Counted from the first letter of the stretch, positions 34,650-47,432 are shown. The stretch is 64,000 bases of DNA from Anaeramoeba flamelloides (GCA_027625915.1 JANTQA010000045.1:3534001-3598000); one strand, 5' to 3'. Numbers and translations are program-made. The notes: generated by a model from the letters alone, not told the origin.

Positions 34650-37600
34650 TATGAATGCATTATTTTGATCATTGTAGTACATCAAAGGAATTCTGTTTTT
34701 ATAATACACAATGATATAATTGAGATAAAAGGTGAATATCACTGAAATCGAAAATTCTCTTTACTAAAGTACAGTTTGTTAATTAACGAGTGTATTATTC
34801 AATAATTTTTTTTTTGTCAAGTTATTCTGTGTTTTTCCTTATAGTTTTTTAAACTGTACACATGTAAATAAAGTGATGTCTTAATATTTTAAGTATTTTT
34901 TCTAAATTTGTCATTTTCTAAAAACTCACAAACTTTTCGGATACACCCTGACGGGAGAGATTTATTGTCAACGAACCTGGGGGAATCTAAGAGCTAAAAA
35001 TTCGATTTAATAACCAAATAAAAATGATTGGGGAAGAAACAATAATTTCAAAAATCCAAAATAATTTTCAGACAGTAAAACACAAAAACAACCCCAAACA
35101 TTTTAATTCTTCCATTAAATTGTTTTTTTTGCTATTAGAAACCCCATATTTATTAACAAGAAACCTTCCCTATCGGGGTGCATTGGAAAAGTTTTATAGT
35201 TTTTAGGAAAATGACAAATTTAGTAAAAAAAACTGACAATATATAGATACCATTTTTGCATATGTGCTGTGTTCCAAATTTTTTCAAATTGTTTTCAATT
35301 TTTTTATCTGTTGCCCAAAAGAAAAATTTTCAAGAGTTTCTTTATTTTTAACAGCGAAATTATATCTTAACAATAATATTATCATTCCCAAGTCGTAAAT
35401 ATAACTTTTTATTCAAATTTGTCAAAATATTATTTCTTCTAATTGAAAGCTAGATTGAAAGATCTTGATATAATCTCTGAATATTGATCTTTTTTGAGAT
35501 TTAATTTGCACTCATTTTGAAAATAATTAAAAAAGAATCAATTTTTAAATAATTTGGTCATTGTGCTTTTTTCTTATAGAATTTTAATCAGATAAATTAT
35601 TGGTTAATTAACTTTTCCTTCAATAATAAATATTGCTTCATTGGGGATACTTACCCCATCCAATATAGGCAAAAAAAAAAAGAACCAAATAAATAAATAA
35701 AGTAAGCTAATTCTAAGATATGATATGGATAGGCTTGAATTAAGGAAAAAAAGGAAATTTTTATGAATTTTTTTTTCATTGGTTTTTTCAAAAATATTTG
35801 AAAAATTAATATTATCATTTTTGCTAATGTGGAGATTACACTAAAAAAAAATTTAAGAAACTCTTTTTATCCTATTGATTGTTTTTTTTTATTTATTCAA
35901 ATTTAAAGATTTGTTTATTGTGGGCTTTGGTATTTTTTGTTTAAATTTGGTTGAGTTACATCTCTTTCATGGGGAGATTGGTCCTGGGAGGTTGAAGAAA
36001 AACAATTTGATAATATGAGCTATTGTAAATATTTTTTATCTTGTTGGTCTAACCATTCTAAATCTATTTTCCATTAAACAAAAAATAAAAACTAAAAACC
36101 ACAGTTCAAGAAAAAAATTAAAATGGGTTTCGAAAAAAAAACTTGATTACAAATTATTACTAATAATTTTCAAAAATACACTCAAAAAAGTGAACACCAC
36201 ACAAGAGTAAATATGAATTTTCTAAAAAATAGAGTGTTTGCAATTTTAGAGATAAATAAAGAGTTTCATGCAATTACCCACTATTTAAGAATATTAAAAG
36301 AAACATCATTTTTGATTTTTGGGTTCAACATGGATTTTAAATATAAAATCGTTTGGTGAATACCAATGCATTGTTTGAAAAATGATTTTTATTTAGAAAA
36401 TTGAAAGATCAGTGCTAACCAAACAATATTTTGATTAAACTTACCATTGGTCGATTAAGATAATAAGAGATTATACTCACCATTACCAAAATTTGGATAA
36501 ATGTATGGAACTCTTAATTTATCTCTAAAATTGTAAAAAAATCTAATTTTTTCAATATTCATATTTACACTAGTGTATAAAAAAAAAATGTAAATTATGT
36601 TCAGCCGTGATCCTATTGTTAAAAAATTAATTTGAGGAGATACTCTCGTCTTAGTCATAATTTTTGAGATTTAATTCAACGAAAAAAAAAGTACCAAAAA
36701 AATAAGACAAAACCACAACCCTTTATAATAATTAATACAACGTGGTACAGCTCTACAGTGAAAAGTTCCAAGATGCTGAAATTGATTTTCTATTCTTTAA
36801 TTTTATTTGGTAGAAAAAACCGTAAAAGGGTTATCAAATTTCATCATTAACTCTAAAATTTATGTTACAGGATTAAAAATAAGTTATCTATTTTTTGGTT
36901 TTGGAAATTGGCAAACAAATTCATTAAAATATTTACAATAACTTGGATCTTCAATTTCCAAAATTGTTAAAATATCAGGTTTTTAACAATTTAAAAACAA
37001 TGATCCAAAACAACTTTCAAGTTTCCAGGATTTATGTGGTATCTTTTCTGGGGAAAATTTAATTTTTGTCTTGGTTTTTTCAAAAAAAAAAATAAACTCT
37101 AATGAAGTAAGAGAAGTTGAAAATTTGATCTTTTGAGAGAAATTGAATTTTGTATATCAAAAAACACAATTCTAGTATATACAACAAATTTCTATGTCTT
37201 ATAAAATTTCATAGTTGGGCTGGAACAGCTGTATGGTTTGTGGAGGCAATGCAACAATTCAACATAACTCATTGGTTTTTGACCATTGGTAATAAGTTCA
37301 TTTAGCTTTAAAGTTATTTATTGAGGATTGTTTTGAAATTGTTAAAAAATTGTGATTATTGTTTTTTTTCATTTAAACCATGGTTAACAAGGTGTTTAAG
37401 TTCATATATCTCAATTATTCATATAAAAAATTACATTAAACGGTTTTTTGATCCAAATTGGAGAATAGTTTATCGGTGATTCTTTTATAATGTCAATGAG
37501 ACTCAAACATATTGGGCTGAGACAAATTGTTCAATTATAAAATAGAGTCCTTAAAATTTTTGTCAATAATAATTGAAAAATAAAAAAAGAGTTCTTGTTC

Positions 37601-37907
37601 AGACTGTAGATCAGAAATACCTTTTTAAATAATTACCCTGTGTTGCAATTTTCATCTATTTTATCATGAAATTACTCCCTTAAAAAACAATAAAAAGACA
37701 AGAACAAACTATATTAAATTGGTTTTGATAAATTTATGAGAAGATTTAATTTGAAAATAATGACAAAATGGAATCTTCTTTTCAAAAAAAGAAAAAACAA
37801 ATTGTCTTGTAACAATTCCGTAGTCTGTAAAAAATGTTTCAAATTTCTCAACAGACAAAACTTTGAACAGAAATGAATTATCAAAATTTTTCTCATTTTT
37901 AGGAAAA
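34650..37907. other. Intergenic, a few unassigned open stretches
   Basis: Candidates seen but not identified: 35024-35206 plus (MIGEETIISKIQNNFQ ... LPYRGALEKFYSF), 36213-36359 plus (MNFLKNRVFAILEINKEF), and 36455-36658 minus (MTKTRVSPQINF ... PYIYPNFGNG, followed by GTGAGTATAA, which would be a good 5' splice site). Each is short and without a partner exon. No repeats of the families listed here were recognised. Confidence 0.3.
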
Positions 37908-39038
37908 ATGTTTTCTTTAAGCAATCTTGTTTTTCTTTTTTTTCTCATTGCATCCATTTGTTGTACAACGAAAATCCATGTAACACTTTACTATCCTGAC
38001 AACAACCTCTCTGGCTCTCAGCTATACATCCGAGGGAATGGGAGTAATATCAATTGGGATCAGGGAACATTAATGAAGCAAACAGAAGCAAACAAATGGG
38101 AAATTGATCTTGAGATTAGCGATTTGTCAAACGAAGTTGAATTTAAGGCGCTTGTTGATGACACAACGTGGCAAATAGGTGCTAATTTCGGATTAACGGT
38201 CGACTCAACAAAGAAAACACACAGCTTTGTGGGATACCCATGGTTTTACACGACCAATGGCAAGTACGTTTACCTCCGCAAGGTCTATTCACCACAATTA
38301 AAAAACACTCGTGATGTTGTGACGTATTTGCCACCCTCGTATTATGAAAACAAATTCAAAAGATATGATCAGGTCATTATCGCGTGCGACGGGCAAAATC
38401 TGTTCAACAAGTCAACATCTTTCTTGGTACCCTGGTACATCCAAAATACGGTCGACGAATTAATCAGCGAGGGCAAAATGGAGGAAGTGGTTGTTGTGGG
38501 CATTGACAACGCTGGAGAGCAACGGACTGTCGAATACACCTACGACTACGACCCTACGGTTAAAGATGGCGGGAAGGCCGACGTCTATTTGGACTTTGTT
38601 GAGGATGTAGTTTTGCCACTTGTCAATTCCAACTACCGTCTATCTGCAAAGAAATATACTACATTAGGATCCAGCCTTGGCGGAATTCTTTCTTGCTACG
38701 CAGGATGGACACGTCCTAGTGTCTACGATAAAAGTGTTTGCATGAGCAGTAGCTTCTGGTGGAATTCAGAATCATTTAATACAAATATACTTGTAAACAA
38801 GCCAGCGCCAGAGCCATTGGGCTCCTTTTACCTTGATTCTGGTGATCAGGGCGACGGCAAAGACGACGAAGAAGAAACTATTCGCGTACGAGAGCATATG
38901 AAAAAATTAGGGTATACAATGGATCAGAACTTGTTTTATTATTTAGATAAAGGTGCCTATCATAATGAATATTATTGGGGGAAAAGATTTTGGATCCCAA
39001 TGACTTATTTATTCGCACCATCACCAGATTTAGTTTAA
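37908..39038 (+). CDS. Secreted esterase, alpha/beta hydrolase (esterase D / Fes family)
   Basis: 376 residues, intronless. The first ATG (37908) gives a signal peptide: MFSLSNLVFLFFLIASICC; a longer reading upstream has only a TTG start and is unlikely. Residues about 22-100 form a beta-rich N-terminal domain (KIHVTLYYPD ... GTLMKQTEANKWEIDL) like the carbohydrate-binding or immunoglobulin-like domains that precede Fes-type esterases. The catalytic domain follows (DVVTYLPPSYYE, VVVVGIDNAGEQR). GSSLGG at 254-259 places the nucleophile at Ser256; Asp310 or Asp313 (YLDSGDQGD) and His352 (AYHNEYYWGKR) complete the triad. These enzymes hydrolyse ester bonds of small acyl or siderophore-like substrates; the substrate here is unknown. 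GC content and codon choice are clearly higher than in VPS13, especially at 38250-38600. No neighbouring gene is linked to it. Confidence 0.92.
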   Translation: MFSLSNLVFLFFLIASICCTTKIHVTLYYPDNNLSGSQLYIRGNGSNINWDQGTLMKQTEANKWEIDLEISDLSNEVEFKALVDDTTWQIGANFGLTVDSTKKTHSFVGYPWFYTTNGKYVYLRKVYSPQLKNTRDVVTYLPPSYYENKFKRYDQVIIACDGQNLFNKSTSFLVPWYIQNTVDELISEGKMEEVVVVGIDNAGEQRTVEYTYDYDPTVKDGGKADVYLDFVEDVVLPLVNSNYRLSAKKYTTLGSSLGGILSCYAGWTRPSVYDKSVCMSSSFWWNSESFNTNILVNKPAPEPLGSFYLDSGDQGDGKDDEEETIRVREHMKKLGYTMDQNLFYYLDKGAYHNEYYWGKRFWIPMTYLFAPSPDLV

Positions 39039-39879
39039 ATGTCAAGATCTCAATTAAATGCTATCAACAATGTTACATTAGAGGAAATCCAATTATACTG
39101 AATTTTTTTTAATTTTTTTGTTATTTTGGTCAACCTTTTTAATAAGGTTGTTACGAAAGAAGGTATATGGTTCTTTAAACATTTTAATCTATTTGCAATC
39201 CTTTTTCAATTTGAAATTTCTTTATTAAAAATCCTTTTTTTTTTTGATCATTTTCTTATTAAAATTTTTATGAAACGGTTAGCTCCTATCTTAGAGAAGT
39301 CAAAAATTAAAGTATGTTGTTATTAAATGCAAATCATATTAGTGAGACCTTAGGGTTCAAATGTCTCGAAAAATTAGATTGGCAAAATAGTGCCATTAAA
39401 TTTGATCTCAATGAATCAAAAATGATTCTTGTATTTGTAAAAAAATTTTGAAAAACAATAGTGTATTTCTAAAAAATTTTATATACTGTGTGATCACTAA
39501 TAAGACCTCAAGATCGGAAAATATCTTTCTTAAATTTTATTCCTATAATCTACAAATCTCTTTTTTTTTTTTACTATTTTTTTCCAATTAATAAATGAAA
39601 ATTTTGATTTCAATTTACAAAATGAATATTAATGATTACTGCTACAATCAAATTAGCGGAGTAAAAATTTTATATTAGAGACAACTTAGGAAGTTTAATT
39701 TATTGTCATAAAATAACATTTCTAAATGATGTTATAAAGATCTTTGAATTTTCTTCGAATTAAAAAACTTGAAAAATATTGTGGAACTGTGAACTAAAAA
39801 TTTTCATTTTTTAATGTGAAAATAAGGACATTATTGAAGAAGTGTGAATTACACTTTAAATTTCCTTTTACTTTAATCA
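39039..39879. other. Intergenic 3' of the esterase
   Basis: AT-rich sequence with T runs after the stop codon. No gene, RNA or recognised repeat. Confidence 0.4.
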
Positions 39880-40440
39880 CCTCAAAGTTAATTTAATCGT
39901 AAAGCCATAGATTTCATGATTGTTGAAGTCAAAGAAATACCCAATTTTTTTTTCTGTTTAAAAAGTAAAAGGAAAAAAGGAAAAAAGGAAAAAAGGAAAA
40001 AAGGAAAAAAAAAAAATACAAAAATTGAAATTACAAATGGGTCTAATAAAGATTCAATAGTTAAAAAATTAAAATAAAAAAAAAAAAACCAATACCATCT
40101 TAAATTAAGAACACCCAAAATCATAGTCATGATACTTTTAGTTAATTTAATTTAATTTGATAATTGATCATGAATGTTCATTAGGGAATCGTCTTGTTTA
40201 ATTGTTATAACTTCTTTTTTTCTTTTTGCTCTGATTTGCTTCCAACTGATTTGGCATTTTATGCCTTTACTTTTTTGTTTTTATTTTTCAAGTTACTCAT
40301 ACTTTTTATGTTCAGTATATCAGTATTAGTTGGTAATCACTTGACCTTTTTCTTTTGTAACTCTTCTAGTCAATATAAAGAAGTTCTAATCTGGGAAAAA
40401 ATGGAAAAATACAAAATCTACATTTTTATAGTAAATTAAC
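39880..40440. repeat. Dispersed repeat M, copy 1, with GGAAAAAA microsatellite
   Basis: About 560 bp that matches 62130-62650 block by block: GAACACCCA, TTTTATGCCTTTAC / TTTTTGCCTTTAC, TTCAAGTTACTCATA / TTCCAAGTTACTCATA, AACCACTTGATC-like and TTTGTAACTCTTCT. At 39967-40012 an octamer GGAAAAAA is repeated about five times; the other copy lacks it. No coding content is evident in either copy. Confidence 0.65.
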
Positions 40441-40510
40441 ATTGAATAATCAATATACTGACTCCAAACTTGAAAAATGTCTGTTGTTGATTGAATAAAA
40501 AGTTGAAAAT

Positions 40511-40574
40511 AAGTAATATATTTTTCTTGATAGGGGGATAAAAATATCACCCGATCAAGAAAAATATATTACTT
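40511..40574. repeat. Perfect 21-bp hairpin
   Basis: Arms 40511-40531 and 40554-40574 are exact reverse complements (21 bp each), separated by a 22-nt loop rich in G then C (AGGGGGATAAAAATATCACC). The loop ends could pair further. Function unknown; no related copy was noticed. Confidence 0.8.
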
Positions 40575-40599
40575 GTCATCTAATTAATGAGTCAAATTC

Positions 40600-43155
40600 T
40601 CTGAGTTAATTTTTTGTTTAATGGTTAAAAATTAATTAAAGAAAAACAATTATAAAAAAAAATCTTACCTGCTTTGAAAACTTTTTATTCTTTATGGATT
40701 ATTAAAGCTAGAGAAATTTTAGAATTTTTAATAAAAAATTTAAAATTGATTTACTCAACAATAAAAAAATAGTTTTTATCTTGGAAAAGATCATTTTTTT
40801 GAAAATATATTTCCTCATACCTTTCAAACTCTCAAAAGAAATGGGACACCTTAACTTTTATACAATTAAAATAATATATTTTTTTTAAATAATTAATAAT
40901 TTGTTAAATGAAACCTAGAGAAAAATCACAGTTCAACTTCTTTTTATATTTATTTTTATTTTTAATATTTCGAGAGTTTGTCCAAAAACTCAGTCATTTA
41001 TTTATCAAAAAAAACAAATTTGAAAAATTCATGAATACTCTAAATTAGTTAAGTATTGTTTAAGAAAGATTGTTTTTCTATAAATCAGAAGATATAAATA
41101 TTCCTAGAAGGGAGTTTATTTTTTATCATTTTTCATAAGCTTTCAAAAAAAAATTTTAACTGGTTCTATTTCAGTGAATTCTATAAAATATCCTAATTAT
41201 AATACTCGATAGGTAATAATTTTAATATCACCAAGAGAGTATTATAATTTATTTACTTCTCTTGGAGAGATGAAAAAAAGTGCAAAATTCATTATAAGAA
41301 ACTGACTTGTTAATACCAATAATTAAAATAAAATTAAAATCGGACTAAAAAATACAAACAAATATATTTACAATTTTTCTTTTATAAAAATTAATAAAAA
41401 AAAAATACAAAAATTTTACCTATTTTTTTCATAATTTTGAGAATTTTCAACAATATGGAATTTTTAGAAATCAACTTGATATTACAAAAATCAAACAAAT
41501 TCATCAATTTGATCTAAAAATTTTAAACTAAAATTAATTATTATGATTGTTTGTTAAAAATAATTCAAATTATTAGGATGAGTCGGGTGATTAAAAGACT
41601 CTTTTGATATTTACTTTTTCTGAAAATGAGTATAGACTGCTGTACTTGATCTAAATAAAATGTTACTAATTTTATTTATCCAACAACCCATTTAATTTAA
41701 ATAATTAGAAACTCTCATAATCATATTAAAAAGTTATTTTGAAGAACAAAAAATAACAATCCACAATTTGTAAATAGCCAACTTTGGAAAAGTAAGCAAG
41801 ATTTAAGAAGTTGATTGAAATTATAAGCCAATTAAATCATCTTTATATAAATGTTATTTTTTGTAATTATTTTATCTTAGTCAGAAAAAAATGATAACTT
41901 TCTTCAATTTGTTACCAAATAAAGATTATAGTCTAATCACTTTTTAATAAGATCATAACTTATATAACAATTCAAAAAATGAAAAAAAAAAAATAGGCGA
42001 AAAAAAAAATTACCCATAAAAATAAGATTGACCTTAAGAATAAACTATCTTTTCTTTTTAATTTATACAATAGTCGAATAAAAAAAATTATATATTTCAA
42101 ATTTTTATTTGTGCCTTATTTGATTAATTAAAGTGTAATAAAAACTTTCTAGAACTGTGGTTACTAAAAAAGTATAATTTAGTTGTTGTATTATTTAGAC
42201 AAATTATTACCACATTTAAAAATATATTGATGTTCTATTTAGCTTTAAGGAAAAGAAAATATTAAAAATTTAATTATTTTTTCATTTTAATAATTATTTA
42301 GTATATTCTTGATATTAAATCATGTAAAAAATCGTTAATTTTGGAAGTTCTAAATCCTAAATATTAAATACCGAAATATTATTTTTGTTTCTTTGTTTTT
42401 TTAGATTTAAAAAAGGAATTAAAAAAAAAAAATCAGGAAAATACAATTTTTTAATTAGTAACATTTCTGAAAAAATTCACTACATTATGGTGCAATAATA
42501 TTCATAATAGTTTTTTTAAAATCATTTGGAATAAGTAGTAACTTTTATAATTTAGTTCCAATTATAACAGTCCGAAAAATTATTGACAAGTCTGTGTTAG
42601 ACATTAACCCCTAAAAATTTAATATTCTTGCTATTTTAAAAAAATAGTAAAATTGATTTAAATTCTACAACTCAAGCAAAAGTTATTATTTCTCAAATAT
42701 TTTGTTTCTTAATTTTTATTAAAACGTAAGTCTAAATAGCAAGACATTCAACTCACCACAAACATATATCCCCTCACTACTACTACTATTTTTATATCTT
42801 GATTTTTTTTTTTCCTCACTATATTTTATATTCTTTTGTTTGTTTCTTCTTTTCAAAAAATTAAATTGAGTTTAAAATACTTCTAATGACTGTAATTAAA
42901 AAGTTCTTTTAGCTACTCTATGAATTAGGAGACACGAATTAAGTCACTTTAAAACCCTCTCTTTAACAGCTTAAGAGTTCTTGAGCAAATAATCCTTACC
43001 AATAAATCCAACTACTTGTTTTTTTTTAAATTAAAACAAAAAAAAACAAAGATCTGAAAATAAGATCAAGGATTTGAATTAAAATAGAATTCAAAAGATC
43101 AAAGGAAACTCAACTTTAATCATATACAAATCTCCAAATTTAATTTGTACAGTAA
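40600..43155. other. Intergenic, no feature seen
   Basis: About 2.5 kb of very AT-rich DNA with no frame, RNA or repeat that I can support. Confidence 0.4.
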
Positions 43156-43159
43156 TTTT

Positions 43160-43329
43160 CTTACTGGTATTTGAATTCTAAATGGGACAAAATTTTCACT
43201 TCATTTTCCATATTTTTCTTTAATAAAAAGAGTTTTCTCAGAAGTGTGTTGGGATTCGGGATCTATTTGAAAAAGGAAATTGAAAATTCAGTGAAAATTT
43301 TTTCCTCTTTAGAATCCAATACCAGTATT
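43160..43329. mobile_element. Small foldback element with ACTGGTATT ends
   Basis: The left end ACTGGTATTTGAATTCTAAA and the right end TTTAGAATCCAATACCAGT are inverted, with AAAATTTTCACT and its complement further in; total about 170 bp. A related sequence lies inside the 49.4-50.1-kb element (about 49695-49845, ending AATACCAGT). MITE-like, no coding content. Confidence 0.55.
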
Positions 43330-43674
43330 AATCAATGATAATTTTAATTACAAGTCCAAAAAGATTATATACATATGATTAGTTGAACGAACCCTAAAGA
43401 TTTTCACAAAATCAATGAAAAAATGATATTTCTGGGGACTACTAAAGCTTCCTTATCAAACTTCTGGATAAAATTTTGATTAGGTTAATTTGTTATTCAT
43501 AGTAATTCTTAACTTTAGTAAAATTGACTTTTTTATCATTTGTTATTTACTTTGATTTTTCTATTTAAGTGAAATTGACTTTATGGGTTTAGTAAAAGGT
43601 ATTAAATAGGTTTGAACATTTTCAATTTCAGATATATTTCTTGTAGTTCTGAAAAATACTGAAAAATTCAAGTA

Positions 43675-44175
43675 AAGTAAGGAAAAAAATACTTGAAATG
43701 AAAATAATACCTGAAATTAGATTTTTAATTGTGAATATTAGTAAACATTATTGTCAAATTTCTTTTATTTAGAATCAAATCCTTTTTTTAAGAATCAAAC
43801 TTTTAAAATTATAACTCACCCACTTATTAGAATGGTGATTAATGAAATCACACTTGTTTCAAAACAACATTCAAATAATCAAAAAACAAGAATAGAAATT
43901 ATCATTTTCCAAACTCTCGTAAACCTCTCATAAAACCCGATTGTTTTTCAAAAAAAGTTGATCAACATAGGCTATTAAACAATTAGTTGGGTATTCTAGA
44001 GCAACCCCACTTTAATGAACTTTAAGTAGGTTTATTACTTGTTTCATAAAAAAATTGGTTATTTATAAGAAGAATTTGATAAAAAATAATTGAAATTACT
44101 CAATGTTTTTATTAATGTTCAAATTAAAAATCTTGTCAGGGATTCTTTTCATGAACAGTATTTTTTTTTCTAGTA
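43675..44175 (-). mobile_element. CCGGACATG-family MITE, copy 2 (decayed)
   Basis: It has the same internal order as the 56750-57239 copy (AATCAAACTTTTAAAATTATAAC, GATCAACATAGGCTATTA), with worn ends: AAAAAATACTTGAAATG at the left and TCATGAACAGTATTTTTT at the right. A 60-codon frame in it is chance. Many substitutions show it is older than the other two. Confidence 0.75.
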
Positions 44176-44643
44176 AATATTTAATAAAATTATTAATTCA
44201 ATTTTGAATTTTGTAATCTCATATCTCAACTTTTAAAACAACTCAAGACAAAGAACTTTTTTAAATCACAACTAATTTTACAAAGTTTTTTAACATTTTA
44301 AAGAATAAAATGCTTTCTTCCAAGCTTAACAAAAAAATTTGTAAAATGAAGTAAAAATTTTCAGACATTTATTGATTTTATCAGTATCTCTTAAAATTCA
44401 ACTATTAAAATTTTCTATGAGAATATCTTTTTCCAATTAAGTGTGGTTTTACTATTTTTTGTGCATGTACAAATTTTAATTTTATAAAAAATCTCGTCTT
44501 AACAACTGACTTCACGTATCAAGAAATAAAAAAAATAGTTTTGATCAGTTACACAATACTGATTGATTTTGTAAATACATTCTTCTCAAGTAAAAACCCA
44601 AGACATTTTTCCCATTTCTTATAGGTTTTATTTTTGTGAAACT

Positions 44644-45093
44644 ATGAATTGTTTATTTAAAATTTGTGAAAACAAAGGACAAAAAAAGTTTCTTCAAATG
44701 GCAATTAAAAATGATGCCAACAATAAAAAATTTAAAAAAAATTATAACAAGGTTTTAAATCTAAAAAGGAACCAAAGTCATGCATACCTTTGTGAGCAGT
44801 GTTCAATTAAATTACAAAACAAAGTCTGTTTACGAAATGCCAACCATGTTGATCACTTAACTATGATTAATAATGCAGATTATTTGCATTTAAAAAGTTT
44901 ACATATGGCTTTCAATACGTATTGGATCTGTGAAGAATGCAGAAACAGTATTCGGCTACAATATCAATTAGAAAACAGGAAAAGGAAATACGTTTTAAAA
45001 GAAAACACTAAACTGGTAAAGAACAAAATTCGTTTCATAACCCATCATAAACATCAAAATGCTAATGATCAAATAAAAAATGGAAACTTTTAG
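44644..45093 (+). CDS. Hypothetical protein with paired CxxC motifs
   Basis: 149 codons from ATG to TAG. The sequence is Lys/Asn-rich at the start, then has YLCEQCSIKLQNKVC and, 60 residues later, WICEECRNSIRLQYQ, followed by a basic tail. Two CxxC pairs spaced like this can bind one zinc ion as a ribbon, which suggests nucleic-acid or protein binding; this is inference. A frame of this length without stops is unlikely by chance in DNA this AT-rich. A pyrimidine-rich tract ending TTCTTATAG lies 30 bases before the ATG, so this could be the last exon of a longer gene. I recognise no family. It could belong to a mobile element, but no TIRs were found around it. Confidence 0.5.
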   Translation: MNCLFKICENKGQKKFLQMAIKNDANNKKFKKNYNKVLNLKRNQSHAYLCEQCSIKLQNKVCLRNANHVDHLTMINNADYLHLKSLHMAFNTYWICEECRNSIRLQYQLENRKRKYVLKENTKLVKNKIRFITHHKHQNANDQIKNGNF

Positions 45094-45099
45094 GGAAAA

Positions 45100-46020
45100 A
45101 GGATCAACTGAAAATAATAAAAATAGAGACCAAGGTATAGTTAATGATCATGAAGGGAATCAGATTGATCAAAAAATATTCTAAGAAATAGCAAGAAAAC
45201 ACAACAAGGAGTTTTATTTATAAAGAGAATGAAAAATTATTATTAACTAGTTGAAACAAAGAGTTTGACTAAAGACAAAATCATTTTATTAAAGTTACGG
45301 TCCTATGCAATCTCAAATAATTGATAACAAATTTCAAAACAACATTCTTTTAATTTTTTTATCAAAATAAAAAAAAAAAAAATTCTTTTTCTTGTTATCT
45401 GGTGTTACTCGTTTTCTCAAAAATATTTCAAGTTTTTAATTTTTTTGATCCCAAATTTTTTACCCATTAAACTTTTTAAAATCATCCCTGTCTCAAGATT
45501 TAAGCATTAAACAAGAACAAAATACAAATTTAGAAAATAAAAAACAATTTAATTTGAACAATACCAAATTTGAATTAAAAAATATTTCTCACGCACATAA
45601 GAAAATATCGTGGTTCCAAAAAAAATTACTAGTAATTATATTTAATTTTGATACAGAATTTTTAAATAAAAATTCAATATACATAAAGCCCTAATGTGCT
45701 GTATTTAAATTTTAAATAGGAAAAAATTATATCGAGATGAAATTTTTCAATTCTTGAATATTTTTTAATTCTGGTTTCTTAATTCATCTCAAAATAACAG
45801 AATAAAAGAACTCCAAACAACCCAAATCTAATCTAAAAAAATACTATCTGTTACTTGGAATCTTATTCTTAGGCAAAGAAAAAAGAAAATGAAGTAAAAA
45901 ATAATTCTGGTGATTGGTGGAAATATTGAGAAAAATTCGATCAGTACTAAAAAATCGATAAAATACTATTTATTATAAAGTACTTGATGTGAAGATGGAA
46001 TTACCTTGAAAACTGATAGC
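45100..46020. other. Intergenic, no feature seen
   Basis: AT-rich DNA between the small CxxC gene and element debris. No supported feature. Confidence 0.4.
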
Positions 46021-46024
46021 TCTT

Positions 46025-46240
46025 TTAAGGTTTAAAAACCCTGAAAACTGAGAAAAAAATCATATTCTCAGAGGTGTAACAGCTTCAATATTTTGGTTCT
46101 TAGTTGATTGATCTTCAACTTTGTATTAGTTTTGCTTGGGGTTTAATTGTGGTTAAAAATGAATTTTTTTTTCCTTTCTGAAATACAAATAGAGGAGCCT
46201 AAGTCCAGTAGATAGATATTTTTAATAAAAAAGGGTAATT
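46025..46240 (+). mobile_element. Decayed half of the 11109-type TTAA foldback
   Basis: It begins TTTTAAGGTTTAAAAACCCTGA and continues with ATTTTGGTTCTTAGTTGAT and TTCCTTTCTGAAATAC, in the same order as the left arm at 11109-11298. The opposite arm is missing. Heavily substituted. Confidence 0.6.
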
Positions 46241-46399
46241 TGTGGGTTATCAGTTAAAAATTTTTTCAAAATATTAAAATATTTCTTTAATTTTTTTTAT
46301 GAAAGTGAAGATACATTTCAAAAGGATTATAAAAAATAATTGGAAAAAAAAGATAATTTCAAATCATTCATAAAACTTTTTAATGGAAAGTTAATAATT

Positions 46400-47265
46400 G
46401 ATAAAAGTTCTTGATTTTATGGATGGAGAAAATGATAAAACAATATTATACTGATTGGTATAGCTAAATGTGTCGATTCAATTAATTTTAAAATAATTAG
46501 AAAAATAATAATAAAAAAATTATTTTATATTTATTATTCAAAAGTTTTTTATTAAAATATTATCAAGGAGAAGGACTTGGTATCTGACAAGGAGATACCC
46601 TAACCTGACCAATTTAATTTACTCTAATTTCACATTTTCTGCTAAAAATCATTACCTTAACAAACCATTACCAAAAGCTTTTGTAACTGATTTAATCATA
46701 ATTATTATTGGAAATATAAATCAATTAAATTAGATTTTAAATTTAATATATGAAATAATTATTCAATTCGGATTAAAACCGAATAAAGATAAAACAATTA
46801 TATCTAAAGCTATAAAAAAATAATTTTTTTAGTTATTTATTGAGATAAAATTTTATATATAGTTTATAATTGAAAAAAATCTAAAGAAACATATTACAAC
46901 TGTAAAAAACTATTCAATAACAATTCTCAGAATAAGATTTTAAAAAATTAGATAATTTAAATGTTTTATAATAATCCAATTTACATATGGGTTATAAATA
47001 TATAATTATGAAATAAAATCTTCTCATAATTTAAATCCTTGGATTAATTCACACAATAACTGGAATTTGTTAAACAAACAAAAATACACCAATCGTTATT
47101 TGCAAAACAGAAATTAAAATTGAAAATATGATAATTTGAGTAAATAAAAATAAATTAAAATTCAAAAACAAATTAGGAAACTTATCACTGTTTAATTTAG
47201 AAAAATTAATAAAATTTAAAGAACAAATAAATAATAAACTCAATTAGAACCCAAAAGATATTAGA
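46400..47265 (+). pseudogene. LINE reverse transcriptase, strongly decayed copy
   Basis: Plus-strand reading gives YYQGEGLGI, a QGDTLT box, FTLISHFLLK, then FGLKPNKDKTIISKAIKK, the palm and thumb motifs of a LINE RT, with many stops. It is older than the neighbouring insertion at 47433-48954, which contains the same motifs (VYQGDPLSP, ISHFLLEKL). Confidence 0.7.
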
Positions 47266-47432
47266 GATTTTAATGATAGCATAAACACTATTTCAAAAAT
47301 TATGACTCACCTGAAATAATAAATTGAAAAGAAAAAAAAAAGATAATTTAGTATTCAAGAACAATTAATATTTAAATTTGATTTGAAATTCACTTTTCAA
47401 TCATTCTAATTATATAAAAACATGATATTTTA

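Noticed and set aside
37863-37907. A 15-residue N-terminal extension of the esterase
   Set aside because: It starts at TTG and would precede a good signal peptide; the first ATG is at 37908.
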